Origin: JANNYA01 sp031422315
Lineage (GTDB): Bacteria > Pseudomonadota > Gammaproteobacteria > Xanthomonadales > SZUA-5
Assembly: GCA_031422315.1 (NCBI GenBank)
Contig: JANOQN010000038.1
Span: forward strand, 62,001-126,000
Length of the DNA stretch: 64,000 bases
Direction: 5' to 3'
In this document: positions 7,547 to 16,894 of the stretch, one piece after another
Layout of the letters: each line of letters starts with the position of its first letter
Numbering within the stretch: the stretch's first letter is position 1
The notes under the pieces: model-generated
Told to the model about the DNA's origin: nothing
The model's database searches: none
The model's input: the letters and a program-made list of their open reading frames with translations, nothing else
Made by a program: the position numbers and the translations under genes

Positions 7547-8407
7547 ATGAAACTAAACTTCACTAAGATTACAGCCGCACTTTCGTGTGTACTTTCAACT
7601 ACAGCGTTTGCCAGTGAGCTAATCCATATAGATGCATTCGAATCCGGTGCCAAGGTCTATTTGACAGGCCCTCAAACTGCCGGTCCAGGCGAGACGATCG
7701 AACTCAATTGGCTAAGCACTGGCTTTAACGGCGCGGTAACCTGTCAAGCGAGTCAAGTGTTAGGCTTGCCTGTAACGGGGTTCGGTGGCTTGCAATCAGG
7801 CTCGGACATTGCGCGCGTCCAAGTTGCCGCAGGGCCGGCAGAAACGCTTCGGTTCCGAGTTAGTTGCTCAGATGGACAGAGTCAAGCAAATGCAGAATTT
7901 GCAGTGGCGCGTTCCACTGGCTGCAATGGCGCTGGACTCTACGATACGCAGCCGATTTTCAACACGATAGGTTCGCCGCTGAATTTCACGCTTGGGGCTC
8001 AAACCACAAGTGGGCTGTCGCTGTCTCAAGCGGTAAGTTATCCGTTTAGACTTAATGCTAATTCGCCGTCTTCCTTCAGCATTTTTTCGTTCGTTAGCAC
8101 CCAGAGCCCTAGCGCGCTTGTTGCGATGAGCGTTTCCGAATGCCCGGCTGATTTCCGTGATTCGATTTTGAACGACATACCCGTCTCAAAGCGCTGCTTG
8201 ATAACTACAACCACAGGCGGCGCAACGATTGATTTAGTAAGCGCCGCCGTTCCTCCATTTGCGAATGCCCTTTGCCCACTAGTTCTTGGGCGCGATTACT
8301 ATGTAAATTATACGTTTGGTGTACGGACAAACCCAATAGGCAACCAAGCCTTCTGCTCGAGCAGTGCTGACGCTTGTATTTTTCATTTCGAAGTTCGGCA
8401 ACCTTAG
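7547..8407 (+). CDS. Secreted protein of unknown function
   Basis: The 286-residue protein has a clear signal peptide (MKLNFTKITAALSCVLSTTA, cleavage after FAS). The mature part begins ELIHIDAFESGAKVYL, which contains an FES motif resembling the C-terminal tails of neighbouring secreted proteins, but here near the N-terminus. Residues 36-115 look like one Ig-like beta sandwich (GPGETIELNWLSTGFNGAVTC with paired Cys). Eight further Cys in the rest suggest disulphides and an extracytoplasmic place. GAGAGA precedes the ATG. No family recognised. Confidence 0.7.
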   Translation: MKLNFTKITAALSCVLSTTAFASELIHIDAFESGAKVYLTGPQTAGPGETIELNWLSTGFNGAVTCQASQVLGLPVTGFGGLQSGSDIARVQVAAGPAETLRFRVSCSDGQSQANAEFAVARSTGCNGAGLYDTQPIFNTIGSPLNFTLGAQTTSGLSLSQAVSYPFRLNANSPSSFSIFSFVSTQSPSALVAMSVSECPADFRDSILNDIPVSKRCLITTTTGGATIDLVSAAVPPFANALCPLVLGRDYYVNYTFGVRTNPIGNQAFCSSSADACIFHFEVRQP

Positions 8408-8431
8408 TCACTATCAACACGAATTGGCGCA

Positions 8432-8466
8432 CGGATACCAGAGTAAGCCATACAAACTGGTATCCG
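8432..8466 (+). terminator. Terminator-like hairpin
   Basis: CGGATACCAG (8432-8441) and CTGGTATCCG (8457-8466) are perfectly complementary over 10 bp. It lies 24 bp past the stop of the secreted protein gene. There is no T-run, so rho-independent action is uncertain. Confidence 0.5.
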
Positions 8467-8509
8467 CGTCGCTTGGCTTAGAAAGTGATGGTTTGTCTAG
8501 ATCAACAAA

Positions 8510-8725
8510 TTACTCAAATCCGTCTCGAAACTGAGAAAGTGGCAAGCTAAAGCGAACAACGTTGCCCGCATTGGTGGTGCCGTTGCTAGCCATCGCATTG
8601 CCAAAGCGATCATTTGTGCCGGGTTCTGGATTGACGAGTCGAAGTTGGGATTTGGCAGCGGCGGTGATGGTCGTGATTAGGCCTATCAACGCAAAGATTT
8701 TGGCTAATTTTAAACTTAATTTCAT
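8510..8725 (-). pseudogene. Internally deleted FG-GAP gene remnant
   Basis: This 71-codon frame joins the signal peptide and first strand of the intact gene at 10055-11320 (SQLRLVNPEPGTNDRFGNAMAS) directly to its last residues (NAGNVVRFSLPLSQFRDGFE). About 350 codons of beta-propeller are missing and the joint is in frame. It could still make a secreted 50-residue peptide with the GFE tail, but is most simply a deletion remnant. The ATG overlaps the stop of the fragment upstream. Confidence 0.7.
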
Positions 8726-8918
8726 TGCTCAAACCCAACCGCAAAAACAACGAGCGGGTCAGGCACATTCAAGCGCGTGGTGATGTAAGCGCCGGTCTGG
8801 GTGCCCTCATCGCCGACTAAACCTACAAACACCAACAGCGTGCCGTCGGCTGCGACCCAGAAATCTTTGCCGCCGGCGTAATCGCCGCCATCGACCGGAA
8901 GCGTGAAAGAACGGACTG
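8722..8918 (-). pseudogene. 3' end of a second copy of the 565-residue secreted protein gene
   Basis: Reading leftward this matches the last 65 codons of the gene at 11357-13054: DFWVAADGTLL, GLVGDEGTQTGAYITTRLN, and PDPLVVFAVGFEQ before TGA. The rest of the gene is absent. Gene order (this, then the FG-GAP gene) is the same as in the intact pair, so the two fragments are remains of a duplicated two-gene unit. Confidence 0.75.
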
Positions 8919-9008
8919 TTTGAGTTTTCTGATGGCAGCATGAGCGTCATCGTGACAGAGACGACCGGCGCGGCGCTTATGCAGGAAAGCTCCGGGCTAG
9001 CCAAGTAA
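8919..9008 (+). pseudogene. 3' end fragment of a blaR-like gene
   Basis: Thirty codons read FEFSDGSMSVIVTETTGAAL, then MQESSGLAK and TAA. They match the end of the M56 protease gene (FEFAGGSMSVVVTETTGAAL MQE). It abuts the opposite-strand fragment at 8918 with no spacer, so the junction is a recombination point. Confidence 0.75.
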
Positions 9009-9090
9009 CGTTTTCTCGTTGCCAAGCAGACTGTCAGAATATAAAGTGCTGGCGCACGTCGCCAACAACAAACTTTGAAATTGACCGAAG

Positions 9091-9129
9091 CTCGAGATTG
9101 ATTTGATTCAAATTGGGGTGTGTAGGTAG
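9091..9129 (+). pseudogene. Last codons of a paralogue of the 13.4-16.8 kb gene
   Basis: LEIDLIQIGVCR and TAG, with the bases ATTGGGGTGTGTAGGTAGTG, match the 3' end of the gene finishing at 16818 (QINLVRIGVCR, ATTGGGGTCTGTAGGTAGTG). The upstream frame is closed by a stop. Short, so moderate confidence. Confidence 0.45.
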
Positions 9130-9137
9130 TGGCTCAA

Positions 9138-10001
9138 TCACTGCTTTTGCAACTGAATTAAGCGAGTACTGGGACCCCGCAAAAGCCTGAGCTGCATCTC
9201 AGCTGATTTTCGGCTGCTAAACGTAATTCGGTAGTTACCTACTATGTTGATGCTGCTTGCGTGAACCGGCTTCAGCGGGTTAAAGCAAGGCGCATCGGCC
9301 GGAAATAGCAAATTGCATACAATTGGATCGGCTTTGGTCTGGTAGACAAAGCCAACATGTTCGCGTGAGCTGATCCAGTTCAAACCGCTCAGATAAAATC
9401 AGCTTGTTTCGCCAGCATCGGTGTAGTTCAACCAGCTGCCGACGACCGAATCGGTTTTTTCGAATTTCTTGTGATTCAAAAACAAGCCGCTACCACTACT
9501 TGCAGGCTCATACCATTGGCCGCCGACATCAAAATCGCTATAGGGAATACGATCAGTAGGGTCGGTAAGGTTGGAAGCTGGATCAACGAATATTATCGGC
9601 GATGCTTTTCCTTGAACGCTGAAATCATAAGTATTTTGAACGAAAAACACGGGAAGCGCAGGGGGCTGACTTCGATCATAGAACACATCGATGAGGTGAC
9701 TACCCGCTCCAAAACTAGCAGGAGCAAGGGTTATTTGGTGCTGAGTCACCACCGCACCGCAGACTACGCCTGGGGTAAACCGAAGCGTGATCGAATGTCG
9801 AAAATTTCCTTGATTCAGCGTTGCTGACTCGGCAGCGCATGCATCCGAAACGTATTTCAGGGTGATTCGTGTCGGTTCGTTAATAACGGGCTGGGTTGAA
9901 ATTTCATTGGCGTTGACGTATTCGGTTTGCGCCAGAGCTGCTCCAGGCAATGCCAAAATTAAGCAAGTTACTAACGACTTTAGGGAGTGTCCAGTCAACA
10001 T
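9138..10001 (-). pseudogene. Secreted WY.P-domain protein interrupted by a TGA
   Basis: The frame from ATG 10001 encodes a signal peptide (LVTCLILALPGAALA), about 120 residues of beta-rich sequence, and a WY.P domain (GGQWYEPASSGSGLFL ... GSWLNYTDAGETS). It stops at TGA 9401-9399. The same frame then continues FYLSGLNWISSREHVGFVY for 81 more codons to the next stop at 9138. In paralogues of this domain the residue at the stop is Trp (for example PIWLVAQAP at 24.9-26.0 kb), so TGG to TGA is the likely mutation. Without the mutation the product would be about 287 residues. The longer start at 10043 would spoil the signal peptide. Confidence 0.7.
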
Positions 10002-10054
10002 AGGATTTCTTTTTAGGCAGGTAAAACAAAACGGCGCAAACAACGATTGACGAC

Positions 10055-11320
10055 CTACTCAAATCCATCTCGAAACTGCGATAGCGACAAGACAAATTGA
10101 ACGACATTTCCTGCATCGTTTACGCCTGCGCCAACGTCGTTAGCGGTCGGCGCGCCAACAATTGCCCCGTCTTGTGTCAGCGCCACTGCTACACCTAAGT
10201 TTTCAGAGTTTTCTTGATTGATAGCGAGCAATCTTGAAATTCTCGTCCAATTTGCACCGAAGCGCTGATAAAAGCTGGCGCTGCCGCAGTCTAGGCAGCT
10301 CCCGACGCCGGTTCCGCTAAATGGCATGCCAATCACCGCTTCGGTGCCGATTAGCGCTACCGTATAGCCGAACTGGTCACTCGCCTGGGCCGCTGGCTCG
10401 ACGAGTTTGCTTTGTTGCGCCCAGCCGGCAGCGCCTCGGGTAAAAATGTAGGCAGCGCCTGTCGCGATACCACTCACGCTGTGGTTCGGTGCACCAATCA
10501 GGGCGGTGTTTCCATCGAGTGCGATGGCGTAGCCAAACCCATCTGTCAAGCCCGAATCGGACGCAAGCAATTTTGATTGAAAGTTAACGGTGCCCGCGCT
10601 TTGAATGAAGGCGTAGACCGCGCCAGCGTCGGCGTCGGCATTTCGCGCGCCAATTAATAAGTGTTCCCCAGAAATAGCCACCGATCCGCCAAAGCGCGCG
10701 AACTGATTGCCATCACTGGCGAAAAGCTGAGCGCTGTGGATCCAGTTGCCCGCATTGAGCCTATATACATGCGCCGATCCCGCGCTCGCGCCGACGCCGT
10801 TTACATCGTCATTGAATGCGCCGATGATGATGGTACCGCCGGAAATGGCTGCCGCAATGCCAAAGCCATCGGCGGTTGCCGCATCGGGTGCTTGTAGTTT
10901 GACGCGCTGTAGCCAATTGGATCCGACTCTATCGAACACGTAAGCCGAACCTGCGCCGCTGCCGGCGGCAAGGTTGTCTTTCCAGGCGCCAATAATTGCG
11001 GTATCGCCGGAGATATCAATTGCAGCGCCAAAACTGTCGCCGCTTGCGCCATCACTTGCGATTAGTTTGGTGCGCTGCACGTAGCTAGCATCGACCAGCT
11101 CATAGGCGTAAACCGCGCCCGCCGCAGTCGCTACAGAAGTGGTATCGCCCGGGACACCAACCAGCAGCCATGCGCCGTCGCTAGCCATCGCGCTACCAAA
11201 GCGATCGCTTACACCGGGTTCTGGATTGACAATTCGAAGTTGGGATTGGGCGAGTGCGTTTACAGGTGCGATTAGACCGGTGAACACGATGAGCGTGGCT
11301 AATGTCAAACTTAATTTCAT
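10055..11320 (-). CDS. Secreted FG-GAP repeat protein with GFE tail
   Basis: The 421-residue protein has a signal peptide (LATLIVFTGLIAPVNALAQ) and seven or so blades of the pattern ASDG...FG.A.A..G.....GA, for example GDSFGAAIDISGDTAIIGAW, typical of integrin-like FG-GAP beta-propellers. Such propellers bind ligands or other cells, but the target here is unknown. It ends FVLSLSQFRDGFE, the short tail shared with neighbours. ATG at 11320 is preceded by GAGA and is better than the upstream in-frame ATG. It lies 36 bp after the 565-residue gene and is probably cotranscribed. A deleted copy is at 8510-8725. Confidence 0.85.
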   Translation of the reverse strand: MKLSLTLATLIVFTGLIAPVNALAQSQLRIVNPEPGVSDRFGSAMASDGAWLLVGVPGDTTSVATAAGAVYAYELVDASYVQRTKLIASDGASGDSFGAAIDISGDTAIIGAWKDNLAAGSGAGSAYVFDRVGSNWLQRVKLQAPDAATADGFGIAAAISGGTIIIGAFNDDVNGVGASAGSAHVYRLNAGNWIHSAQLFASDGNQFARFGGSVAISGEHLLIGARNADADAGAVYAFIQSAGTVNFQSKLLASDSGLTDGFGYAIALDGNTALIGAPNHSVSGIATGAAYIFTRGAAGWAQQSKLVEPAAQASDQFGYTVALIGTEAVIGMPFSGTGVGSCLDCGSASFYQRFGANWTRISRLLAINQENSENLGVAVALTQDGAIVGAPTANDVGAGVNDAGNVVQFVLSLSQFRDGFE

Positions 11321-11356
11321 ATCATTCTCGCAATCCAAACCCATTATTCAAATTCA

Positions 11357-13054
11357 TTATTCAAATCCATCCGCAAAAACAATGAGCGGGTCAGGCACAT
11401 TCAAGCGCGTGCTGATGTAGGCGCCGGTCTGGGTGCCGGCATCGCCCACTAAGCCAACAAACATCAGTAACGTGCCATCCGCTGCAACCCAAAAATCTTT
11501 GCTGCTGGCGTAATCGCCGCCATCAACAGGTAGCACAAATGAGCTGACCGTCTCTTGCACAGGGCCGTTGACGGTTTGGAACGTCAAAACTTGCCCGGGT
11601 GCTAGGATTTTTCTGGGTGCACCGCCGCGTGGCAGCCACCAAATGCCTTCAACGTCGCCAGGATTGGTGCGCGCCGCCACCACGATATCGCCATTGCTAA
11701 ATACCGCGCTGCCAGTAAACACTGCCCAAGTGCGGCCGGCCTCGGGTGCGAAAGCTGCCACTGTCGAGTTAATCATGGCGGCCAATTCTGGCCGCTGGCC
11801 GGAGCGCACGCGCCACAGGCCGGTTGGATCGACTCCATCTATCGTGCTTACGCTGGACACGAAAGAAGTGAATTGGCCAGCAGCGCTAAGGCTTGATATG
11901 TCAAAAAATTTCCACCTGGAATTTTCCCAATTTGGGCCGTGGAAACCGTTCGGTTCGTTGTAGGCGATGCCTAAATTGCCTGCTGTTTGGGTGTGGAACA
12001 GCCCAACTTGAGGAATTCCAATTGGAGAATCGCACGGAATAGTGCGGCAGTATTCGGAAAAATAATAAAAGCCATTGCCGCGATCTGGGAGCGGCGGTCC
12101 GTTTTCAAAATCTTCGAACTGCGCGCCAACGACGCCAATATCAGGCCCACGCGGCCCGCTTTCGCCAATGACCACTTGCGCGCGCGGTGCGCCATCGCAA
12201 ATTCGCCAAATGCCCTCAATCAGGCGCGGGCCGTTCAAAACTGCGACATTTCTGACATAAACGCGGCCATCATAAGAAACGCCAATCGACGTTGCGTTTG
12301 AGTTGCCCTGAAACCGATCACCTGGCTCTAGCCCTGGTGACAATCCGGCCTCGGTGTTGAAACCTACCCGCATACAGGGCTGATTGCCCACACCCGGAAC
12401 ATGCCGCGCCAGCAGGCGAGAGCGCGCCACGCCTGGGCCGGTTACATCGGCGTGAATCAAAACCTGACCGCCCTGCAGCATGCGCGCTTCCTCAGTAAAA
12501 AAGGTCGCATTTTCAAACTGCCAGCCCAACGGCAAACCCGGGCCGAGTAAACCATCCACGCCGCCCCTAGCGATTTCAATGTTCTGCACGCCATTCCATC
12601 GCCAAATGCCATTGCTTGCGCCCGCTGTATTGGCTGGATCGCCCGCTTTGCCTAAGAATGCGCGCTGGCCATCGCTGGCGGTGGAATTTTGCCCAGTTCG
12701 AATGCTGCTGAATTGATGCGCGGCCTCAGCGCCAGCGCGCCCCGGGCCGAAAATTCCGTTTGAATTGAGCTGCGTGTAGCGCACCAGCGCGCCATTGCGG
12801 CTGGCCCAATACCCTGCAGATACGCTCGGGCTCAGTACGCGAAAGCCGAGTTGGCCCAGGCCGAAATCCGCCACTGAGCCTTCATTGAATTCGCGAAGCC
12901 CAGCGCCAAGCTCTGGAATCGGGAAACGAGCGGGTTCGCCTGCAACCAGATTCCAATTGAGGGCTTGTGCCTGCGCAATGCTAGATGAAAGCGACAGTAG
13001 AATTGCGAGCGCGGCGGCGGTCGGAACTAATTTAAAATTGTTGCAGTTGTGCAT
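11357..13054 (-). CDS. Secreted repeat protein (DUF7453-like) with GFE tail
   Basis: The 565-residue protein has a signal peptide (AAALAILLSLSSSIAQAQA). It is built of repeated modules in which GIWR or GLWR is followed by a short loop, then a stretch describing GxFxxFxxxxxxxDGxVxxxA, giving a propeller-like impression. This resembles the DUF7453 / choice-of-anchor group of bacterial exoproteins. I am not certain of the family. The C-terminus is PDPLIVFADGFE. The gene heads a leftward pair with the FG-GAP protein. A 3' fragment of a second copy lies at 8722-8918. Function unknown. Confidence 0.75.
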   Translation of the reverse strand: MHNCNNFKLVPTAAALAILLSLSSSIAQAQALNWNLVAGEPARFPIPELGAGLREFNEGSVADFGLGQLGFRVLSPSVSAGYWASRNGALVRYTQLNSNGIFGPGRAGAEAAHQFSSIRTGQNSTASDGQRAFLGKAGDPANTAGASNGIWRWNGVQNIEIARGGVDGLLGPGLPLGWQFENATFFTEEARMLQGGQVLIHADVTGPGVARSRLLARHVPGVGNQPCMRVGFNTEAGLSPGLEPGDRFQGNSNATSIGVSYDGRVYVRNVAVLNGPRLIEGIWRICDGAPRAQVVIGESGPRGPDIGVVGAQFEDFENGPPLPDRGNGFYYFSEYCRTIPCDSPIGIPQVGLFHTQTAGNLGIAYNEPNGFHGPNWENSRWKFFDISSLSAAGQFTSFVSSVSTIDGVDPTGLWRVRSGQRPELAAMINSTVAAFAPEAGRTWAVFTGSAVFSNGDIVVAARTNPGDVEGIWWLPRGGAPRKILAPGQVLTFQTVNGPVQETVSSFVLPVDGGDYASSKDFWVAADGTLLMFVGLVGDAGTQTGAYISTRLNVPDPLIVFADGFE

Positions 13055-13379
13055 GAGGTTCCAGGTTTGAATTGTTGAATCGAGTCCGAGTGCGCAGCAG
13101 CTAGCGGCGCTTTATTTGGGCAAAAATGCCACAACAAACGTCCGTAGGGCGAAGAACGGGACGAACCGCACGATTTTTCGTCTGGGTCAACGATTTCGTG
13201 GATTGGCTAGGTTTTCAAACCGCAGGCTACACGCAACCACGGGGGAGGGTTTCCACGCATGCGGCATTTGGCGGTAACGAATCGGTAACGGGTTTGCTTC
13301 GAGGCGTGCTGTTCGCGGCAGTTTCCGACTCATTTGTATCAGCGCTTGCACGATGTCGCCCGTTCCGAAATAATGCACT
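13055..13379. other. Divergent intergenic region
   Basis: This 325-bp stretch separates the leftward 565-residue gene from the rightward broken gene and must hold both promoters. I see no convincing -35/-10 pair, repeat or small gene. Open frames on both strands here lack ribosome sites and sensible composition. Confidence 0.4.
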
Positions 13380-16300
13380 ATGAAAAAAAATGCACACATT
13401 AGTCAGGAAAGCCTGGCAAGTACGTTTGCGCGTCTTGCGTTTTTCGCAGTGGCGCTATCGCTGTTGGGCACGCAGGCCTCAGCGCAGGGGCTGATTCGCT
13501 TCCCGCCAAACCAACGCGCAACGCAGGTGGAAACGGTTAGCGCGATGCCAAATGGCGAGTTTCAGCTGCGCTCTTCGCTTGGCCGAGTCCGCCTAGCTCG
13601 CGATTTATCGGTGCGGGCGATTAGTAGTGAGTTTGCCGACGTTGCGCTGACTTCCATTGCCGTGGGCGATGAGCGAATTGAGATCGGTCGCTTATCGGAT
13701 ATTTACGGATTCTCAGGAATTTCCCGCGGGTTTGAGTCCGTTGATTTTTCTGATCCCTCTCAGCGCGGCTGCACGGTGCGTCGATTTCGCGCGGACGAAT
13801 CAGTGCGCTGGTACCAATGGATCAGAGGCGCAAGCTGCACAACGCTGGCAGCCTCGGAGAACGGTGAAATTTGGCTAACGTCGAGCGTTGACGTATTAAC
13901 GCTTCGGGCGGACGGCACGCCGAAACGCCATTTGATTTCGCCACTTGTTAGTAATCTCAAAATTACCGGCGTTACGCCTGCGGTAGGCAGCAATCTGGGC
14001 GGCGCGTTTATTCGTTATGAGCCAATTTCACCGCCGCAAGTTAACAATTCGGTAAACAATACGGTGAGCGCAGTTGCACTCGTAGATGCTACCGGCATTG
14101 AACGCTGGCGTTTTCAAACTGCTGGCAGCGCACCCAATGTGCGTCACCCCCATCATTGCGGGCGTTTTTGTGGCGCAGGCCTTCGATGTACAAAGTGGTG
14201 AGCGTTGGATTTTGACGCGCGGCGATTGTGCTTTGACGGGTTTGGGTGCCACGGGTGCAATCGAATGGCGAACCGCACTGCCGTGCGGGGCAAGCGTTGG
14301 GCTAGATAGCAATCAAATCAATTTTGAACCGGCGCGCCCAATTATACTTACGGGTCAATCGAGTGTTGCCGTCATCGGAAGAGACCATATCGTTGTGTTG
14401 AATAAAATTGGTGCGGTGCTGGTCAATCAATCGATTAGGGATCAAGGTGTCAGCGCCGCAGCACTCAATCCGCAAGGCACGCAGCTACTTTATGTAGCGA
14501 GTGTGGCGCAATCTGATTTTGCTTCGTATAAAGCACTGCGGCAAATATCAGTGCCAAATCAGCTTGATCAAACAGTCAGTTTGCCGTTGAGCTCGGACTT
14601 CAACGCGCCGCTCAGTGCTTCAGTAAGCGCGCCAAACGGCACTACTTTTGCGATCACCAGCAGTAGTGAAACTAGAACCACGAATAGTTCAGATACGCTA
14701 ACGGCAATTGGTGTGAATGGTCAGGTGCTGTGGCAGAAACCGCTGACGTTTACCGGTTATTTCGAGAACCTGATTGGCGGCAGTAACCGCATGGTATGCG
14801 TCACGCATTCGGTGCGTGGCTTTGAAGGTGGCGTATCTAGCCTCGTTTGCTGGGCTGCGGGCACCGGTGAATTGTTGTTTGAGCTCAACAAACCACTGGG
14901 TTATTTTCCGAATGACCGGCTAGCGGGGGACTCGATAAGCTCGCCGTCGATGATTGTTTTTGATGACAGAGTGCTCATAGCGCGCCCCAGGGTTTCGGAA
15001 TCTGGCACGGTGTCAAATGAGCTAGTGCTGAAAAACTACCAAGCGATTTCAGATGTTGGCGAAGAACTTTTTGCGTTTAATTTGCCCGGCGATATGGATG
15101 AATTCGCTTGGGGCGAAGAGGGATTGATCGCATTTACTGGAACCGTACGAGCTATTAGCATTAGCATCCAGCAAACGTTGGGCAACGTGTTCACTCCTGG
15201 TATTGATGACTTTGATAGCGTGCTCACCACGTGGGATGCAACCGGGCGACAGCTTGGCACGACACGCTTCCCCTTTGCACAAAGTGAAGTCGCTGGCGCG
15301 GGCGTTCTGAGCGGCGGAACCTTAATTGCAAAGCGTGATGGCACTCGAGTTGCGTCAAGCGATCCCCGGGCGTTTGACCCGATTTTAGTACCAGGAACGC
15401 TTTCCTACGAATTTATCGACCTAGCCGGAAACGTCAAATGGCGCCAGCCTGGCACCGCGTTTGATACGGGATTATCTGGCCTGGAGTTTTCCCAACAGCT
15501 TAGTCCGATTGTTCCGGCATTTAGCCGAACCGAGCTCAAAGAAGATACTCGCGAAGCGCAACCGATGCTTTATGTGCTGCGCAGCTTTGACAGTTATGAC
15601 CGGGCGTTCGCGCCGCGCCGCAGTGTTTTACAAAAAATCAACTTGGATACAGGTGCGCTGATGTGGCGTCGATCCATCAATATTGATCCAGTCGTTTTTG
15701 GAGGCCTAAAACCGCCGCAGGCAATCGAACTGCCAAGCGAAATGGTCAATGGACAGTGGCAGGTGTTCGTGCACGGGCGTAGCGTCAATGGCGCTGAATT
15801 TGTCGAAAGCCTAGATGCTAGCAGCGGTAATTTGCTTGACATCGCGCTGATTGGCGATGTGTTTCCAAGTAGCGCGATCGTCACAGCTGGGGATGTTCGT
15901 TTTGTAGCGCGAACGCCACTACCGTTTGCCCGTAGCGGGGCGGCTTTGGGTGCGCCGTGGCAAGTTGGCGCTTGGTATAACCCTGCCACGCCTGGCCAGG
16001 GCTTTTTTATCGAACGGATTGGCAACACGCAATTCATGGCGTGGTTTCACAGCGACTGGGATTTGCCCGGTGTTGGTGTCAGTCATTTGCTATCGCCAGC
16101 CAGGCAACGTTGGTTGAGCTTGCAAGGCGAAGTTGCGCCTGGTGCGATCCAAGCTGAGCTAAAAATCTATCGATCCAGTGGCGGAAGTTTGGCTGAATTG
16201 GGTGCCAGCGCTCCTGTTGAAATAGGCACTGCAACGCTGCGTTTTTTGAGCTGCGATAGCGCGACACTGTCCTATGAATTACCCGCCGAGCGCTGCACCT

Positions 16301-16818
16301 CGCAAAGCTGTATTGCCAATCAACGGCAGTTTGGCATGTTGCACGGCGTAATCCCGCTGCGTGCGTTGGTTCCCGCCAGTGGCTGCGGGACGCCACTGAG
16401 CCTGCCAGCGCCGATCAGTGCCAAAACCGGGCTATTTCATGATCCAAGTGTGCGAGGCCAAGGGTTAATGACCATTGCGAATGCAGGCACATTTTTTGCT
16501 GGTTGGTTTGCGCGCGATCCGAGCAACGCAGCAGATGATCCGGATAAACAAGCTTGGTTTACGCTGCAAGCTCCGTTGCCTTCCAGCAGCACAGAAACAA
16601 ACGGCAATGTGGTTCGCGCCAAAATCTACCGCACCTTAGGCGGGCGACGCGACGTTAAGCTGCCGACTGTCAACCAAGAAGTAGGGGAAGCCACGATTAC
16701 GTTTACCGGATGTGACCGCTTGAACATGCAGTATCAATTTGGCTTGAGTGATGAAGTCAAACCGTTTCAAAACTTAGCTGGGCAGATTAATTTGGTGCGA
16801 ATTGGGGTCTGTAGGTAG
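13380..16818 (+). pseudogene. Large secreted beta-propeller protein gene with a frameshift
   Basis: The first frame (13380-14201) encodes a signal peptide (LAFFAVALSLLGTQASAQG) and propeller-like strands. The second frame (from about 14147 to 16818) continues without a gap. The switch falls in a run of five C at 14147-14151. With four C the reading would be NVRHPIIAGVFVAQAFDVQS, restoring an 1145-residue product. Residues 20-830 look like PQQ-type propeller blades (LDASSGNLL, DAATGIERW). The end has two WY.P-type domains (GAWYNPATPGQGFFIERIG and TGLFHDPSVRGQG). It could be a real mutation, phase variation or an assembly error. Confidence 0.75.
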
Positions 16819-16894
16819 TGTGTGTGCGTATTGAAGGGTACTCCAGGGGCGTGTTGGTATGCGTGCTGTTCGTGAGATCGCAACCGAATTAGAC

